25,712 bases of DNA from Ruminococcaceae bacterium UBA7101 (GTDB lineage: Bacteria > Bacillota > Clostridia > Oscillospirales > Acutalibacteraceae). The notes under the pieces are model-generated. The model had not been told where the DNA came from and did not search any database. It saw nothing but the letters and a program-made list of their open reading frames with translations. Positions 15,844 through 23,498 of this stretch are shown here, piece after piece (position 1 is the first letter of the stretch; each line of letters begins with the position of its first letter). The stretch lies in assembly GCA_002493325.1 (NCBI GenBank), contig DKYL01000058.1:1-25712 (forward strand), in the 5' to 3' direction. Both the position numbers and the translations under genes were made by a program.

Positions 15844-17307
15844 TTGAAAATCAAACTGCTTTCTATTGTTATGGCATTAATTTTACTATTTTCAGCGACA
15901 ATTCCTTATATTGCACTGGCTGCTGAAACCACGGCAGACAGTGCCAAAAACAGCACAAGCACAACGGGAACAACTGCTGCAGGTGAGGAGCAATCCACAA
16001 CCGAGATGGATGAAAAGGCAAGGCACGAGGCGCAGCTTATGCTCGAAAAGCAGCAGAAGGAGCTTGAAAATAATATAAAGGATGCAGAAAAGAAGTTAGC
16101 CGAATTGGAGAAGGATTCAAAGGTTACAGAGGAGTATATTGATACCCTTGACCAGAAAATCGGCTATATCAATGAGCGTCTGACAATGCTTGAAAATGAA
16201 AATCAGCAGATTCAGGGCGATATTAATAAATTGAAGCCTGAAATTGAAGAAAATGAAAAGGTTCTTAAGGAGCTTTCCGAGCAGGTAGACAAAGCACAGG
16301 CAGAGCTTAAAAAGCTTGAGGATAAATTCCAGAGCGTTTATGAAGCCTATTGTATGCGTCTGCGTGTGATGTACATAAGCGGTGATTATAATATATTGAC
16401 GGCACTTATTACCTGTAAGGATATATCAAGCTTTCTTACAAGGTATGAAATGATTAAGTCTGTTTCAAAAAGCGATACGGAGCTTTTGAAGGAGGTTAAC
16501 GACAAAACCAAGGAAATCGTTACCAAAAAGGACGGACTTGATGAAAAGCTGAGGGAATATACAAATATTAAGTCAAAGTATGACGAGCAGAAAGCCTCCC
16601 TTGTAGCTAAGCAAAAGAAGATTGAAAGCAATTCCGAGGAAATTGCATCCCGGAAAATTTCGCTTGCAACGGACAGAGCGGAAAGTGACAGCCTGCTTGC
16701 TAAGCTCACTGCACAGAATCAGCAGTATACAGAGTTCAGAAATGAAGACAGTGCCTTGGTTGAGGCTGTTGAAAAGGAAATTCAGGATTTGATTGCAGGC
16801 ATTAAATCACCTGATGAGGTAACAACTGCAGTTAAATCAGATAAGCCAAGCAATAATACAGATAATATTCAGGGCGGCAAATCCGATGTTTATTCAAACA
16901 GTGATGCTGTGCTCAATATGACTTATCCTGTACCCGGTTACTATGGTGTTTCGGCAGGCTTCCCGAATTATTCATCGGGCAAATATCACGGCGGTATTGA
17001 TTTTCCGTGTCCGACAGGTTCAGCTATTGTTGCAGCACAGGACGGTATTGTTATTACCGTTAAAAGACTTGATTACAGCTATGGATATTATGTAATGGTT
17101 TATCACGGCACAGACGCAAAGGGTCGTTCTGTTGTTACCCTTTATGCACACAATTCATCCATTTTAGTGTCAGCAGGTGACAGCGTTAAACGAGGTCAGC
17201 AGATTGCTAAAAGCGGCTCAACAGGAAATTCAACAGGACCGCATTGCCATTTTGAAATCAGATTTGACGGAGCAAAGGTTAATCCGACTCATTATTTAAG
17301 CAGATGA
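15844..17307 (+). CDS. Coiled-coil M23 peptidoglycan hydrolase 3
   Basis: The third tandem paralogue, 487 aa. It has a signal peptide ending near YIALA (about residue 27), a Thr/Ser-rich spacer, a long highly charged coiled coil (about 58-320) with the shared RLRVMYISG and LTRYEMIKSVS motifs, and an M23 domain. The zinc ligands His382, Asp386, His467 and His469 are intact. It starts with TTG at 15844, 9 nt after GGAAAGGGG, and lies only 18 bp after the second hydrolase gene. The M23 domain is closer to hydrolase 1 (SAGFPNYSSGKYHGGIDFP here, a matching stretch there) than to hydrolase 2. Its stop overlaps the queH start. Confidence 0.91.
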   Translation: MKIKLLSIVMALILLFSATIPYIALAAETTADSAKNSTSTTGTTAAGEEQSTTEMDEKARHEAQLMLEKQQKELENNIKDAEKKLAELEKDSKVTEEYIDTLDQKIGYINERLTMLENENQQIQGDINKLKPEIEENEKVLKELSEQVDKAQAELKKLEDKFQSVYEAYCMRLRVMYISGDYNILTALITCKDISSFLTRYEMIKSVSKSDTELLKEVNDKTKEIVTKKDGLDEKLREYTNIKSKYDEQKASLVAKQKKIESNSEEIASRKISLATDRAESDSLLAKLTAQNQQYTEFRNEDSALVEAVEKEIQDLIAGIKSPDEVTTAVKSDKPSNNTDNIQGGKSDVYSNSDAVLNMTYPVPGYYGVSAGFPNYSSGKYHGGIDFPCPTGSAIVAAQDGIVITVKRLDYSYGYYVMVYHGTDAKGRSVVTLYAHNSSILVSAGDSVKRGQQIAKSGSTGNSTGPHCHFEIRFDGAKVNPTHYLSR

Positions 17308-17927
17308 ACAAAATTAACTATCAGAAAAAATTAGATACTATAATTGAATGTAATAAGAGAGAGGACATTTTGCCCTCTCTTTTACTGCATAGCTGCTGTG
17401 CACCCTGTTCGAGCTATACAATTGAGTATTTGTCGAACTATTTTAAAATTGCCGTTCTTTACTATAACCCCAATATTTCACCACGTGAGGAATATGAAAA
17501 AAGAAAGGCAGAGCAAATCAGACTGATTCGTTCACTGCCTGTTCAAAACAAAGTGAATTTTGTGGATTGTGACTATGATTACAATGCATTTTTTGAAATT
17601 GCAAAAGGCTATGAGCAGTGCCGTGAGGGCGGTGAACGCTGCTTCAGGTGCTATGAGCTTCGTTTAAGAAAAGCAGCCGAGGAAGCAAAAAAAGGCGGCT
17701 ATGATTATTTTTGCACAACACTTTCTATCAGTCCGCTGAAAAACGCACAGAAGATTAATGAAATCGGTGAAAGACTGAGCGAAGCGTACAGCGTATTATG
17801 GCTTCCGTCAGATTTCAAAAAGCGAGAGGGCTATAAGCGCTCCATAGAATTATCAAAGGAATATAACTTGTACAGGCAGAATTTCTGCGGCTGTGTGTAT
17901 TCACGAAGGGAGGCAGAGCATGAATAA
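17304..17927 (+). CDS. queH: Epoxyqueuosine reductase QueH
   Basis: QueH carries out the last step of queuosine synthesis, reducing epoxyqueuosine to queuosine in the tRNA wobble position; it is the non-cobalamin alternative to QueG. The 207-aa protein shows CCAPC at 31-35, YYNPNISPREEYEKR, and the later Cys pair Cys113 and Cys116 (RCFRC) that bind iron in this family (formerly DUF208). The ATG overlaps the stop of the third hydrolase. It overlaps rarA by 8 bp. A terminator-like hairpin (17358-17380 followed by T) lies within its first 80 bases. Other queuosine genes are not in this window. Confidence 0.93.
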   Translation: MNKINYQKKLDTIIECNKREDILPSLLLHSCCAPCSSYTIEYLSNYFKIAVLYYNPNISPREEYEKRKAEQIRLIRSLPVQNKVNFVDCDYDYNAFFEIAKGYEQCREGGERCFRCYELRLRKAAEEAKKGGYDYFCTTLSISPLKNAQKINEIGERLSEAYSVLWLPSDFKKREGYKRSIELSKEYNLYRQNFCGCVYSRREAEHE

Positions 17928-19203
17928 ACCGTTGGCAGACAGAATAAGACCTACCTGCCTTGAAGAGGTTGTGGGTCAGCGTCACTTGCTCAGTGAGGGC
18001 AAGGCACTTTATAATCTGATCATGTCAGGTGAAATACCGAATCTGATTTTTTACGGTCCAAGCGGTGTGGGCAAAACAACAGTTGCGTCAATCATTGCCA
18101 ATGCAACAAATAAAAGCCTGAGAAAGCTTAACGGCACAAATGCCTCCACGCAGGATATCAAGGATATAGTTGCAGAGCTTGACACATTTACTGCACCAAA
18201 TGGTATCCTCCTTTATCTTGATGAGATACAGTATTTCAACAAACGTCAGCAGCAAAGCCTGCTTGAGTATATTGAAAACGGCAAAATAACACTGATTGCA
18301 TCGACTACCGAAAATCCCTATTTTTATATATATCCTGCTATACTTTCCCGTTCAACGGTATTTGAATTTAAGCCCATTGAAAAGGAGGATGTTGTTCCTG
18401 CTGTTGAAAGAGGCTTTCGTATTCTGGCAGAGGAACATGCTGTTTCTGTGGAGCTGGAAGAGGGCGTTATTCAAAAAATTGCCAACGGCTGCGGCGGTGA
18501 TGTGAGAAAGTCACTCAACAGTGTGGAAAATTGCTTTTTTGCCGCCCCGACAGTTGACGGGAAAAAGAATATAACCCTTGACCTTGCACAGCAGTTAACA
18601 CAAAAAAGTGCGGTTCGCTATGACCGTGAGGGCGACGAGCATTTTGATATCATATCCGCTTATCAGAAAAGTATGCGAGGCTCAGACCCTGATGCAGCAC
18701 TGCATTATCTGGCAAGACTTCTGGAGGCTGGGGATTTGCCCTCAGCCTGCAGGCGGTTAATGGTATGTGCCTGTGAGGATGTGGGTCTTGCTTACCCTCA
18801 GATTATTCCTATTGTAAAGTCCTGTGTGGATATTGCGCAGGCTGTCGGTCTTCCTGAGGCGAGAATCCCTCTGGCAGATGCGGTTATTCTTGTGGCAACT
18901 GCTCCCAAAAGCAATTCGGGCGAGGAGGCTATCAATCTTGCTGTGGCTGATGTTCAAAGCGGTAATTACGGTCCGATACCCCGTCAGCTCCAGAATGTTC
19001 ATTATGACGGAGATGATGTTAAAAATAAAGGGCAGAATTATATTTATCCGCATAATTATGAAAATCACTGGACATATCAGCAGTATCTGCCTGATGTAAT
19101 TAAAAATAAACAGTATTATACATATGGTCCTAATAAGAATGAGCAGGCATTCAAAGCCTATTGGGACAGGATTAAAGGCAAAAAAGGGAATGAAATATCT
19201 TGA
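17920..19203 (+). CDS. rarA: Replication-associated recombination protein A (RarA/MgsA AAA ATPase)
   Basis: A clamp-loader-like AAA+ ATPase that acts at stalled replication forks. The 428-aa product has Walker A GPSGVGKT at 46-53, Walker B with Asp101-Glu102 in LYLDEIQ, the sensor region ASTTENPYF, and the arginine-finger region AILSR. The C-terminal tetramerisation domain shows AGDLPSACRRLMVCACEDVGLA. The ATG at 17920 is preceded by GGGAGG at 17908-17913; upstream in-frame codons are not needed. Length and motifs are typical. The start overlaps queH by 8 bp, and nth follows after 21 bp. Confidence 0.95.
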   Translation: MNKPLADRIRPTCLEEVVGQRHLLSEGKALYNLIMSGEIPNLIFYGPSGVGKTTVASIIANATNKSLRKLNGTNASTQDIKDIVAELDTFTAPNGILLYLDEIQYFNKRQQQSLLEYIENGKITLIASTTENPYFYIYPAILSRSTVFEFKPIEKEDVVPAVERGFRILAEEHAVSVELEEGVIQKIANGCGGDVRKSLNSVENCFFAAPTVDGKKNITLDLAQQLTQKSAVRYDREGDEHFDIISAYQKSMRGSDPDAALHYLARLLEAGDLPSACRRLMVCACEDVGLAYPQIIPIVKSCVDIAQAVGLPEARIPLADAVILVATAPKSNSGEEAINLAVADVQSGNYGPIPRQLQNVHYDGDDVKNKGQNYIYPHNYENHWTYQQYLPDVIKNKQYYTYGPNKNEQAFKAYWDRIKGKKGNEIS

Positions 19204-19224
19204 TTTACATAAAGAGGAATATAT

Positions 19225-19860
19225 ATGACGAAAAAGGAAAGAGTTTTAAAGGTTATTGAAATATTAAAAGGGCTTTATCCCGATGCGCTTTGCTCGCTTA
19301 CTGCTTCAAATCCCTTTGAGCTTCTTGTGGCTGTAAGGCTTTCGGCACAGTGCACCGATGCAAGGGTAAACCTTGTTACACCTGCACTTTTTGAAAAATA
19401 CAAAACCCTTGATGATTACTGTAATGCCGATATTAAGGATATTGAAAGGCTTATTCATAGCTGTGGCTTTTATAAAAGCAAGGCAGAATCCATTATCGGT
19501 ATGGCACAGAAAATCAGGGATGAATTCGGCGGTCAGGTACCTGATAATATAGAAGATTTGATAACTTTGCCGGGTGTCGGCAGAAAAACAGCTAATCTTA
19601 TTGTCGGCGATATTTACGGCAAGGAAAGCATTGTTGTTGATACACATATGATCAGAATTTCCAACCGTATCGGCTTGGTTGCAGAGAAAGACCCTAAAAA
19701 AATAGAGTTTGCACTGAAAAAGATTGTTCCGCCTGAGGAGGGCTCGGATTTCTGCCACAGGATTGTGTTGTTCGGCAGAGATACCTGTTCAGCAAGAAAA
19801 CCCCTTTGTGATGACTGCCCGCTTGCGGATTGCTGTAAAAAGGTCGGTGTTAAAAAGTGA
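19225..19860 (+). CDS. nth: Endonuclease III
   Basis: A bifunctional DNA glycosylase/AP lyase for oxidised pyrimidines in base excision repair. The 211-aa product has the helix-hairpin-helix LPGVGRKTANLIVGD with catalytic Lys121, and the catalytic Asp139 in VVDTHMIR. At the C-terminus it has the 4Fe-4S loop CSARKPLCDDCPLADCC, with the C-x6-C-x2-C-x5-C spacing. It sits between rarA and the kinase-like gene; the latter starts with GTGA overlapping its stop. Confidence 0.96.
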   Translation: MTKKERVLKVIEILKGLYPDALCSLTASNPFELLVAVRLSAQCTDARVNLVTPALFEKYKTLDDYCNADIKDIERLIHSCGFYKSKAESIIGMAQKIRDEFGGQVPDNIEDLITLPGVGRKTANLIVGDIYGKESIVVDTHMIRISNRIGLVAEKDPKKIEFALKKIVPPEEGSDFCHRIVLFGRDTCSARKPLCDDCPLADCCKKVGVKK

Positions 19861-20360
19861 GTAATATTGTTCTTATTGGTATGCCGGGCAGCGGTAAATC
19901 CACCTGCGGTGTAGTGGCGGCTAAAATGCTGCTGAAGAATTTTTTTGATACGGATTTGTTGATTCAGAATATTGAAAATTCAGTCCTGCAGGATATTATT
20001 AATAACAAGGGCAACGATTATTTTGAACGGGCAGAGGAGGCTGCAATCCTATCGTTGGATATTAACGGCACAGTTATTGCCACAGGCGGCTCTGTCATAT
20101 ATTCCGACAAAGCAATGGAGCATTTAAAAAAGCTCGGTAAAATTATTTATCTTCATATTGATTATGAGAATATGTGCAGCAGAATAAGCAATCTGAGCAC
20201 AAGGGGTGTTTTAATCAAGAATGGTGATACCTTAAAGGATATGTATAATGAGCGTCTGCCCCTTTATCAAAAATGGGCGGATGCAGTTATTGACTGCAAC
20301 GGCAATTCTGTTGAACAGACAGCTCGTGAAATTGAAAAAATTGCGAAAAATAATACTTGA
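19857..20360 (+). CDS. Shikimate-kinase-like P-loop kinase
   Basis: A 167-aa small-molecule kinase of the shikimate kinase fold. Walker A is GMPGSGKST at 8-16, Asp33 (DTD) is present, and the lid and C-terminal region have STRGVL and NERLPLY. Against E. coli AroK, from memory, two substrate-site features differ. The Phe-Arg that binds the shikimate carboxylate appears as Phe56-Glu57 with Arg58 one place later, and the GGG loop is ATGGS with one Gly fewer. It may therefore be a variant shikimate kinase or act on another substrate. The GTG start overlaps the nth stop by 4 bp. No other aromatic-pathway gene is nearby. Confidence 0.78.
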   Translation: MSNIVLIGMPGSGKSTCGVVAAKMLLKNFFDTDLLIQNIENSVLQDIINNKGNDYFERAEEAAILSLDINGTVIATGGSVIYSDKAMEHLKKLGKIIYLHIDYENMCSRISNLSTRGVLIKNGDTLKDMYNERLPLYQKWADAVIDCNGNSVEQTAREIEKIAKNNT

Positions 20361-20385
20361 ACATACAGTTTAAAAGTGTTATAAT
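20357..20385 (+). promoter_or_regulatory. Extended -10 promoter of guaB
   Basis: TTGAAC (20357-20362) and TATAAT (20380-20385) are 17 bp apart, and TG at 20377-20378 with one spacer base makes an extended -10. Transcription would start near 20392, giving a leader of about 50 nt. The -35 overlaps the stop codon of the upstream kinase gene. I see no purine riboswitch in this short leader. Confidence 0.72.
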
Positions 20386-20440
20386 TGTAAAAATATAATA
20401 TCATAAGATTTCATTTTTAAGAAAACGGAGGTAATTTTTA

Positions 20441-21913
20441 ATGGGCGATTACGGCGCAAAGTTTGTTAAAGAGGGCTTGACCTTTGATGATGTTCTTTTA
20501 ATCCCGGCTGAAAGTGATGTTACACCGGATAAAGTTCAGCTTCAGACAAAGCTTACCAAGGATATTACACTTAACATTCCGCTTATGACAGCAGCTATGG
20601 ATACTGTTACAGAATCACGTATGGCAATTGCGATTGCACGTGAGGGCGGTATCGGTGTTATTCATAAAAATATGACTATTGAAGATCAGGCAACTGAGGT
20701 TGATAAGGTTAAAAGATCTGAAAATGGTGTAATTACAAATCCGTTTTTCCTTTCACCAAATCATCTTGCATCAGATGCAGAGGCTTTGATGAATAAATAC
20801 CGCATCAGCGGCGTACCTATTTGTGAGGAGGACGGAACACTTGTTGGTATTTTAACGAACCGTGATATGCGTTTTATGAACGATTACAGTGTTAAAATTT
20901 CCACAGTGATGACGCCTAAGGATCAGCTTGTTACCGCTAAAGAGGGTACTACGCTTGAAGAGGCTAAAAAAATCCTTATGGGCTCAAAGGTTGAAAAGCT
21001 TCCTTTAATTGATAAAAACGGCAAGCTTACAGGTCTTGTTACAATTAAGGATATTGAAAAGAGCGTTAAGTATCCGAATACTGCCAGGGACAAGGACGGC
21101 AGACTCCTTTGTGCAGCAGCACTTGGTGTAACCAATGACGTTCTTGACCGTGCTAAGGCTCTTGCTGATGCAGGTGTTGATGCCTTTGTTCTTGATTCAG
21201 CACACGGTCACAGCAAGAATATTATGAAATCTGTTGAGCTTGTTAAAAATGCATTCCCACAGGTTTCACTTATTGCAGGTAATGTTGCAACTGCAGATGC
21301 TACCGAGGCATTAATCAAGGCTGGTGCAGATGCTGTTAAGGTTGGTATCGGTCCCGGCTCTATCTGTACAACCCGTATTGTTGCAGGTATCGGCGTTCCA
21401 CAGATTACTGCAATTTATGATTCAGCAGAGCGTGCCGACAAGTTCGGTGTGCCGATTATCGCAGACGGCGGTATCAAGTACAGCGGTGAAATCGTTAAGG
21501 CTATTGCAGCAGGCGGCTCAGTTGTTATGGTTGGCTCACTTGTTGCAGGTTGTGAGGAATCACCCGGAGATACAGAGATTTATCAGGGTCGTCAGTTCAA
21601 GGTTTACCGTGGTATGGGCTCACTTGGTGCTATGAATCACGGAAGTGCTGACCGTTATTTCCAGAAGGGCTCAAAGAAATTTGTTCCCGAAGGTGTTGAG
21701 GGTCGTGTGCCTTATAAGGGACCTCTCGGTGATACAGTATATCAGATGATGGGCGGTCTTCGTTCTGGTATGGGCTACTGCGGTTGCCATACCATTGAAG
21801 AGCTCAGAACAAACGCTAAGTTCATTAAGATTACAGGTGCTGGTCTTGCAGAAAGCCATCCGCACGATGTAACCATTACCAAGGAAGCTCCTAACTATTC
21901 AGGAAGCAGATAA
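20441..21913 (+). CDS. guaB: Inosine-5'-monophosphate dehydrogenase
   Basis: It oxidises IMP to XMP with NAD, the committed step of GMP synthesis. The 490-aa product has the TIM-barrel enzyme domain interrupted by two CBS domains (about residues 98-212). The catalytic loop GPGSICTTR has Cys309, followed by the active-site segment IADGGIKYSGE and the flap region around YKGPLG. The ATG has GGAGGT at 20426-20431. It has its own promoter and a weak hairpin after the stop. The next purine gene, guaA, is not in this window, but a short guaA-like 3' end sequence occurs at 23323-23334. Confidence 0.97.
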   Translation: MGDYGAKFVKEGLTFDDVLLIPAESDVTPDKVQLQTKLTKDITLNIPLMTAAMDTVTESRMAIAIAREGGIGVIHKNMTIEDQATEVDKVKRSENGVITNPFFLSPNHLASDAEALMNKYRISGVPICEEDGTLVGILTNRDMRFMNDYSVKISTVMTPKDQLVTAKEGTTLEEAKKILMGSKVEKLPLIDKNGKLTGLVTIKDIEKSVKYPNTARDKDGRLLCAAALGVTNDVLDRAKALADAGVDAFVLDSAHGHSKNIMKSVELVKNAFPQVSLIAGNVATADATEALIKAGADAVKVGIGPGSICTTRIVAGIGVPQITAIYDSAERADKFGVPIIADGGIKYSGEIVKAIAAGGSVVMVGSLVAGCEESPGDTEIYQGRQFKVYRGMGSLGAMNHGSADRYFQKGSKKFVPEGVEGRVPYKGPLGDTVYQMMGGLRSGMGYCGCHTIEELRTNAKFIKITGAGLAESHPHDVTITKEAPNYSGSR

Positions 21914-21931
21914 ATAAAATTTGTAATATTT

Positions 21932-21954
21932 ACAGGCGGCTTTGTGTCGCCTGT
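21932..21954 (+). terminator. Hairpin after guaB, weak terminator
   Basis: ACAGGCG (21932-21938) and CGCCTGT (21948-21954) form a 7-bp stem with a 9-nt loop. The following tract is TGTGTT, a poor U run, so read-through into the next gene (ATG 21981) is likely. Confidence 0.5.
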
Positions 21955-21980
21955 TGTGTTCTGATTTAGGGTTGTGTTTT

Positions 21981-22817
21981 ATGGCAGAAAAAATATCAAA
22001 ATGGGTAAAATTTAAACGGTTTTTGAAGCGTAATATGACGCCCACCTGGGCAAAGCATTTTGGTTATCAGGTATTTGCCTTTCTTGTATCTGTTGCTATG
22101 GTAATCGGTGTGGCGGATTATGCCGTAACAAAAACCTATGATGAAATGGAGTTGAGCTTTGTGGATAATTTTACAGTAACTGCACATTCAGGTGCATACG
22201 CTACTGCAATGAATACTGTTCAGTCCGTTCAGGCAGCAGTGGATAATCATGCAGATATTGTTGAGCTTGACATCCGTCAAAGACCTGACGGCACAGTGGT
22301 TATGAGCCACGACTTTGTTGTTACAAACAATGACGGAAATCCTGTTGAGGATGCATTTGTGATTTTGCAGAATGCAGAAATGCAAATAAATCTTGATATC
22401 AAAGAAACAAAATCTCTGGATAATCTCTATGATTTGCTTGTTAAATACAATCTTGTTGAAAAATCCTTTTTAACAGGAATTGAAACGATTAATGTCAGAG
22501 CTGTTAAGGATTCCAAATGTGCCGATATGGATTACTATTTGAATTATATACCGTCAAGAGTCCGTGTTTTCTTTGATGAATACAGGCAGAAGCTTGTTGA
22601 ATTGCTTGAGGAAACAGGTGCTGTGGGAATTAACTGTAATTATAAATATGCAAATTCACAATTATCATCATTGCTTCATAAAAAGGGCTATAAGCTCTCG
22701 GTGTGGACAGTGGATAAGGAACGCACTGCTAAAAAAATGCTTGCCATAAAGCCTGATAATATTACAACCAAAGACCCCGATATGATTCAAAAGGTTATTG
22801 ATAACTGGGGGAAATAG
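21981..22817 (+). CDS. Membrane-anchored GDPD-family protein with a divergent active site
   Basis: GDPD enzymes hydrolyse glycerophosphodiesters using two His residues and a metal. This 278-aa protein has an N-terminal membrane segment (about residues 28-48) and a short GDPD domain. Present are His69 (AHSG), Glu95 and Asp97 (VELDIR), His110-Asp111 (SHD), Asp139 and Lys141 (NLDIK), and the C-terminal VWTVDKE and ITTKDP. Altered are the Arg of the usual HRG (Ser70) and the Glu of the usual ENT motif (Met77 in MNT). The segment between SHD and NLDIK is also about 30-40 residues shorter than usual. It may be a weak, altered or inactive family member. The start is ATG 21981; a frame from 21942 overlaps the guaB hairpin. 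Confidence 0.82.
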   Translation: MAEKISKWVKFKRFLKRNMTPTWAKHFGYQVFAFLVSVAMVIGVADYAVTKTYDEMELSFVDNFTVTAHSGAYATAMNTVQSVQAAVDNHADIVELDIRQRPDGTVVMSHDFVVTNNDGNPVEDAFVILQNAEMQINLDIKETKSLDNLYDLLVKYNLVEKSFLTGIETINVRAVKDSKCADMDYYLNYIPSRVRVFFDEYRQKLVELLEETGAVGINCNYKYANSQLSSLLHKKGYKLSVWTVDKERTAKKMLAIKPDNITTKDPDMIQKVIDNWGK

Positions 22818-22828
22818 AAAAACAGTTA

Positions 22829-22872
22829 AGAGCCGATTTACCACAAAGGTCAATCGGCTCTCAGTTGTTTTT
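22829..22872 (+). terminator. Rho-independent terminator after the GDPD-family gene
   Basis: A-GAGCCGATT (22829-22838) pairs with AATCGGCTC-T (22852-22861) as a 10-bp stem with a 13-nt loop. TTGTTTTT follows after a few bases. It begins 11 bp after the stop codon. Confidence 0.8.
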
Positions 22873-22897
22873 ACTGATTATCGGATTATGATTTTTT

Positions 22898-22910
22898 ATT
22901 GTAATACAAT
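22898..22910. promoter_or_regulatory. 13-bp palindrome upstream of the Xre gene, candidate operator
   Basis: ATTGTA and TACAAT flank a single central A, giving a perfect 13-bp palindrome. A second looser pair, TGTAA (22911-22915) and TTACA (22924-22928), follows directly. Both lie about 80-110 bp before the Xre start and could be an autoregulatory operator. No clear promoter pair could be fixed here; GATACT at 22957-22962 is a weak -10 candidate with TTGTTT 17 bp upstream. Confidence 0.4.
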
Positions 22911-23005
22911 TGTAAATTTTGTGTTACATTCATTTGTTTCAGTAACTAATATATTGGATACTGCAACAAGGCAGCTCTGTTAGCACATCTGGGCAGGTGT
23001 TGAGA

Positions 23006-23257
23006 ATGTCAACACTTGACCGACTGAAAAACGGCTTTAAAAACGAGCTCATAGCAAAACGAACAGAGCTTGATTTGTCGCAGGAGAAAATGGCAGAACG
23101 CATGGATATTTCACTGCGGTCCTATTCGGATTTGGAACATGGAATCAGCTTCTGCTCCGCACTGTCATTAATCAATTTTGTCAATAACTGCAATGTGGAT
23201 AAAGATATGCTTTTTGCAATGTTTGATAAAATTATCAATGATGCTGAAAATAAGTAA
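23006..23257 (+). CDS. Small Xre-family helix-turn-helix regulator
   Basis: An 83-aa protein made almost entirely of one Cro/C1-type helix-turn-helix domain (LDLSQEKMAERMDISLRSYSDLEHG, about residues 24-48), with a short helical C-terminus. The ATG at 23006 is preceded by AGGTG at 22995-22999 with 6-nt spacing; the GTG at 22997 overlaps that site. The gene is isolated between two terminators, with a palindrome upstream. It lies just before the guaA-like sequence, so it could belong to the chromosome or be linked to a mobile element. Its target is unknown. Confidence 0.85.
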   Translation: MSTLDRLKNGFKNELIAKRTELDLSQEKMAERMDISLRSYSDLEHGISFCSALSLINFVNNCNVDKDMLFAMFDKIINDAENK

Positions 23258-23274
23258 AATACATTTTTCACAAA

Positions 23275-23307
23275 AAAGCAGATTGACTCAAACGGTCAAT
23301 CTGCTTT
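23275..23307. terminator. Bidirectional terminator between convergent genes
   Basis: AAAGCAGATTGAC (23275-23287) and GTCAATCTGCTTT (23295-23307) are perfect 13-bp arms with a 7-nt loop. On the plus strand a short T run follows; on the minus strand the stem is followed by six T (complement of 23271-23276). It can end the Xre transcript and also the minus-strand HD operon. Confidence 0.88.
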
Positions 23308-23322
23308 AATATGTTTAATTAT

Positions 23323-23334
23323 TTATTCCCACTC
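23323..23334 (-). other. guaA 3'-end-like sequence, candidate attachment site
   Basis: Read on the minus strand this is GAGTGGGAATAA, encoding Glu-Trp-Glu-stop, the usual C-terminus of GMP synthase (IEWE). The preceding codons (GTA, GGG, then a TAA stop) are not GuaA, so this is a short remnant, not the gene. The 3' end of guaA is a known integration site for tyrosine-recombinase islands, which leave a copy of the core at the far end. The sequence to its right is more A+T-rich. Twelve bases alone can occur by chance. Confidence 0.42.
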
Positions 23335-23373
23335 TACCCCTTATTTCAAAACCGTAGCATTTCAGTAGGGGTA
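23335..23373. repeat. Inverted repeat next to the guaA-like sequence
   Basis: TACCCCT (23335-23341) and AGGGGTA (23367-23373) are exact reverse complements separated by 25 bp and abut the guaA-like core. This could be recombinase binding sites or a hairpin. Nothing else recognisable lies between them. Confidence 0.4.
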
Positions 23374-23435
23374 ATATTGTTCGTATTATTTTAATCACTT
23401 GTATTATACAAAGTACACCGGCTGTAAAACCTCGT

Positions 23436-23453
23436 GTTGCCATATCGTTGCCA
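23436..23453. repeat. Direct repeat GTTGCCA, 11-bp phase
   Basis: GTTGCCA occurs at 23436-23442 and 23447-23453, one DNA turn apart, in the gap between the guaA-like sequence and the HD gene. Short phased direct repeats of this kind can be arm-type integrase sites. The rest of 23374-23498 holds no gene that I can see. Confidence 0.4.
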
Positions 23454-23498
23454 CAAAAGCATTATAAAATAATAACATCTTAACTTAAAAATACGATT

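Noticed and set aside
19306..19758. Minus-strand open frame of 150 codons inside nth
   Set aside because: Antisense to a complete endonuclease III gene, with no domain or start signal; a shadow of codon bias.
20386..20440. A purine riboswitch upstream of guaB
   Set aside because: The leader is only about 50 nt with no paired structure of the right size.
23258..23498. A CRISPR array or tRNA in the gap before the HD gene
   Set aside because: The repeats are two short copies only, with no spacer series, and no cloverleaf-forming sequence is visible.
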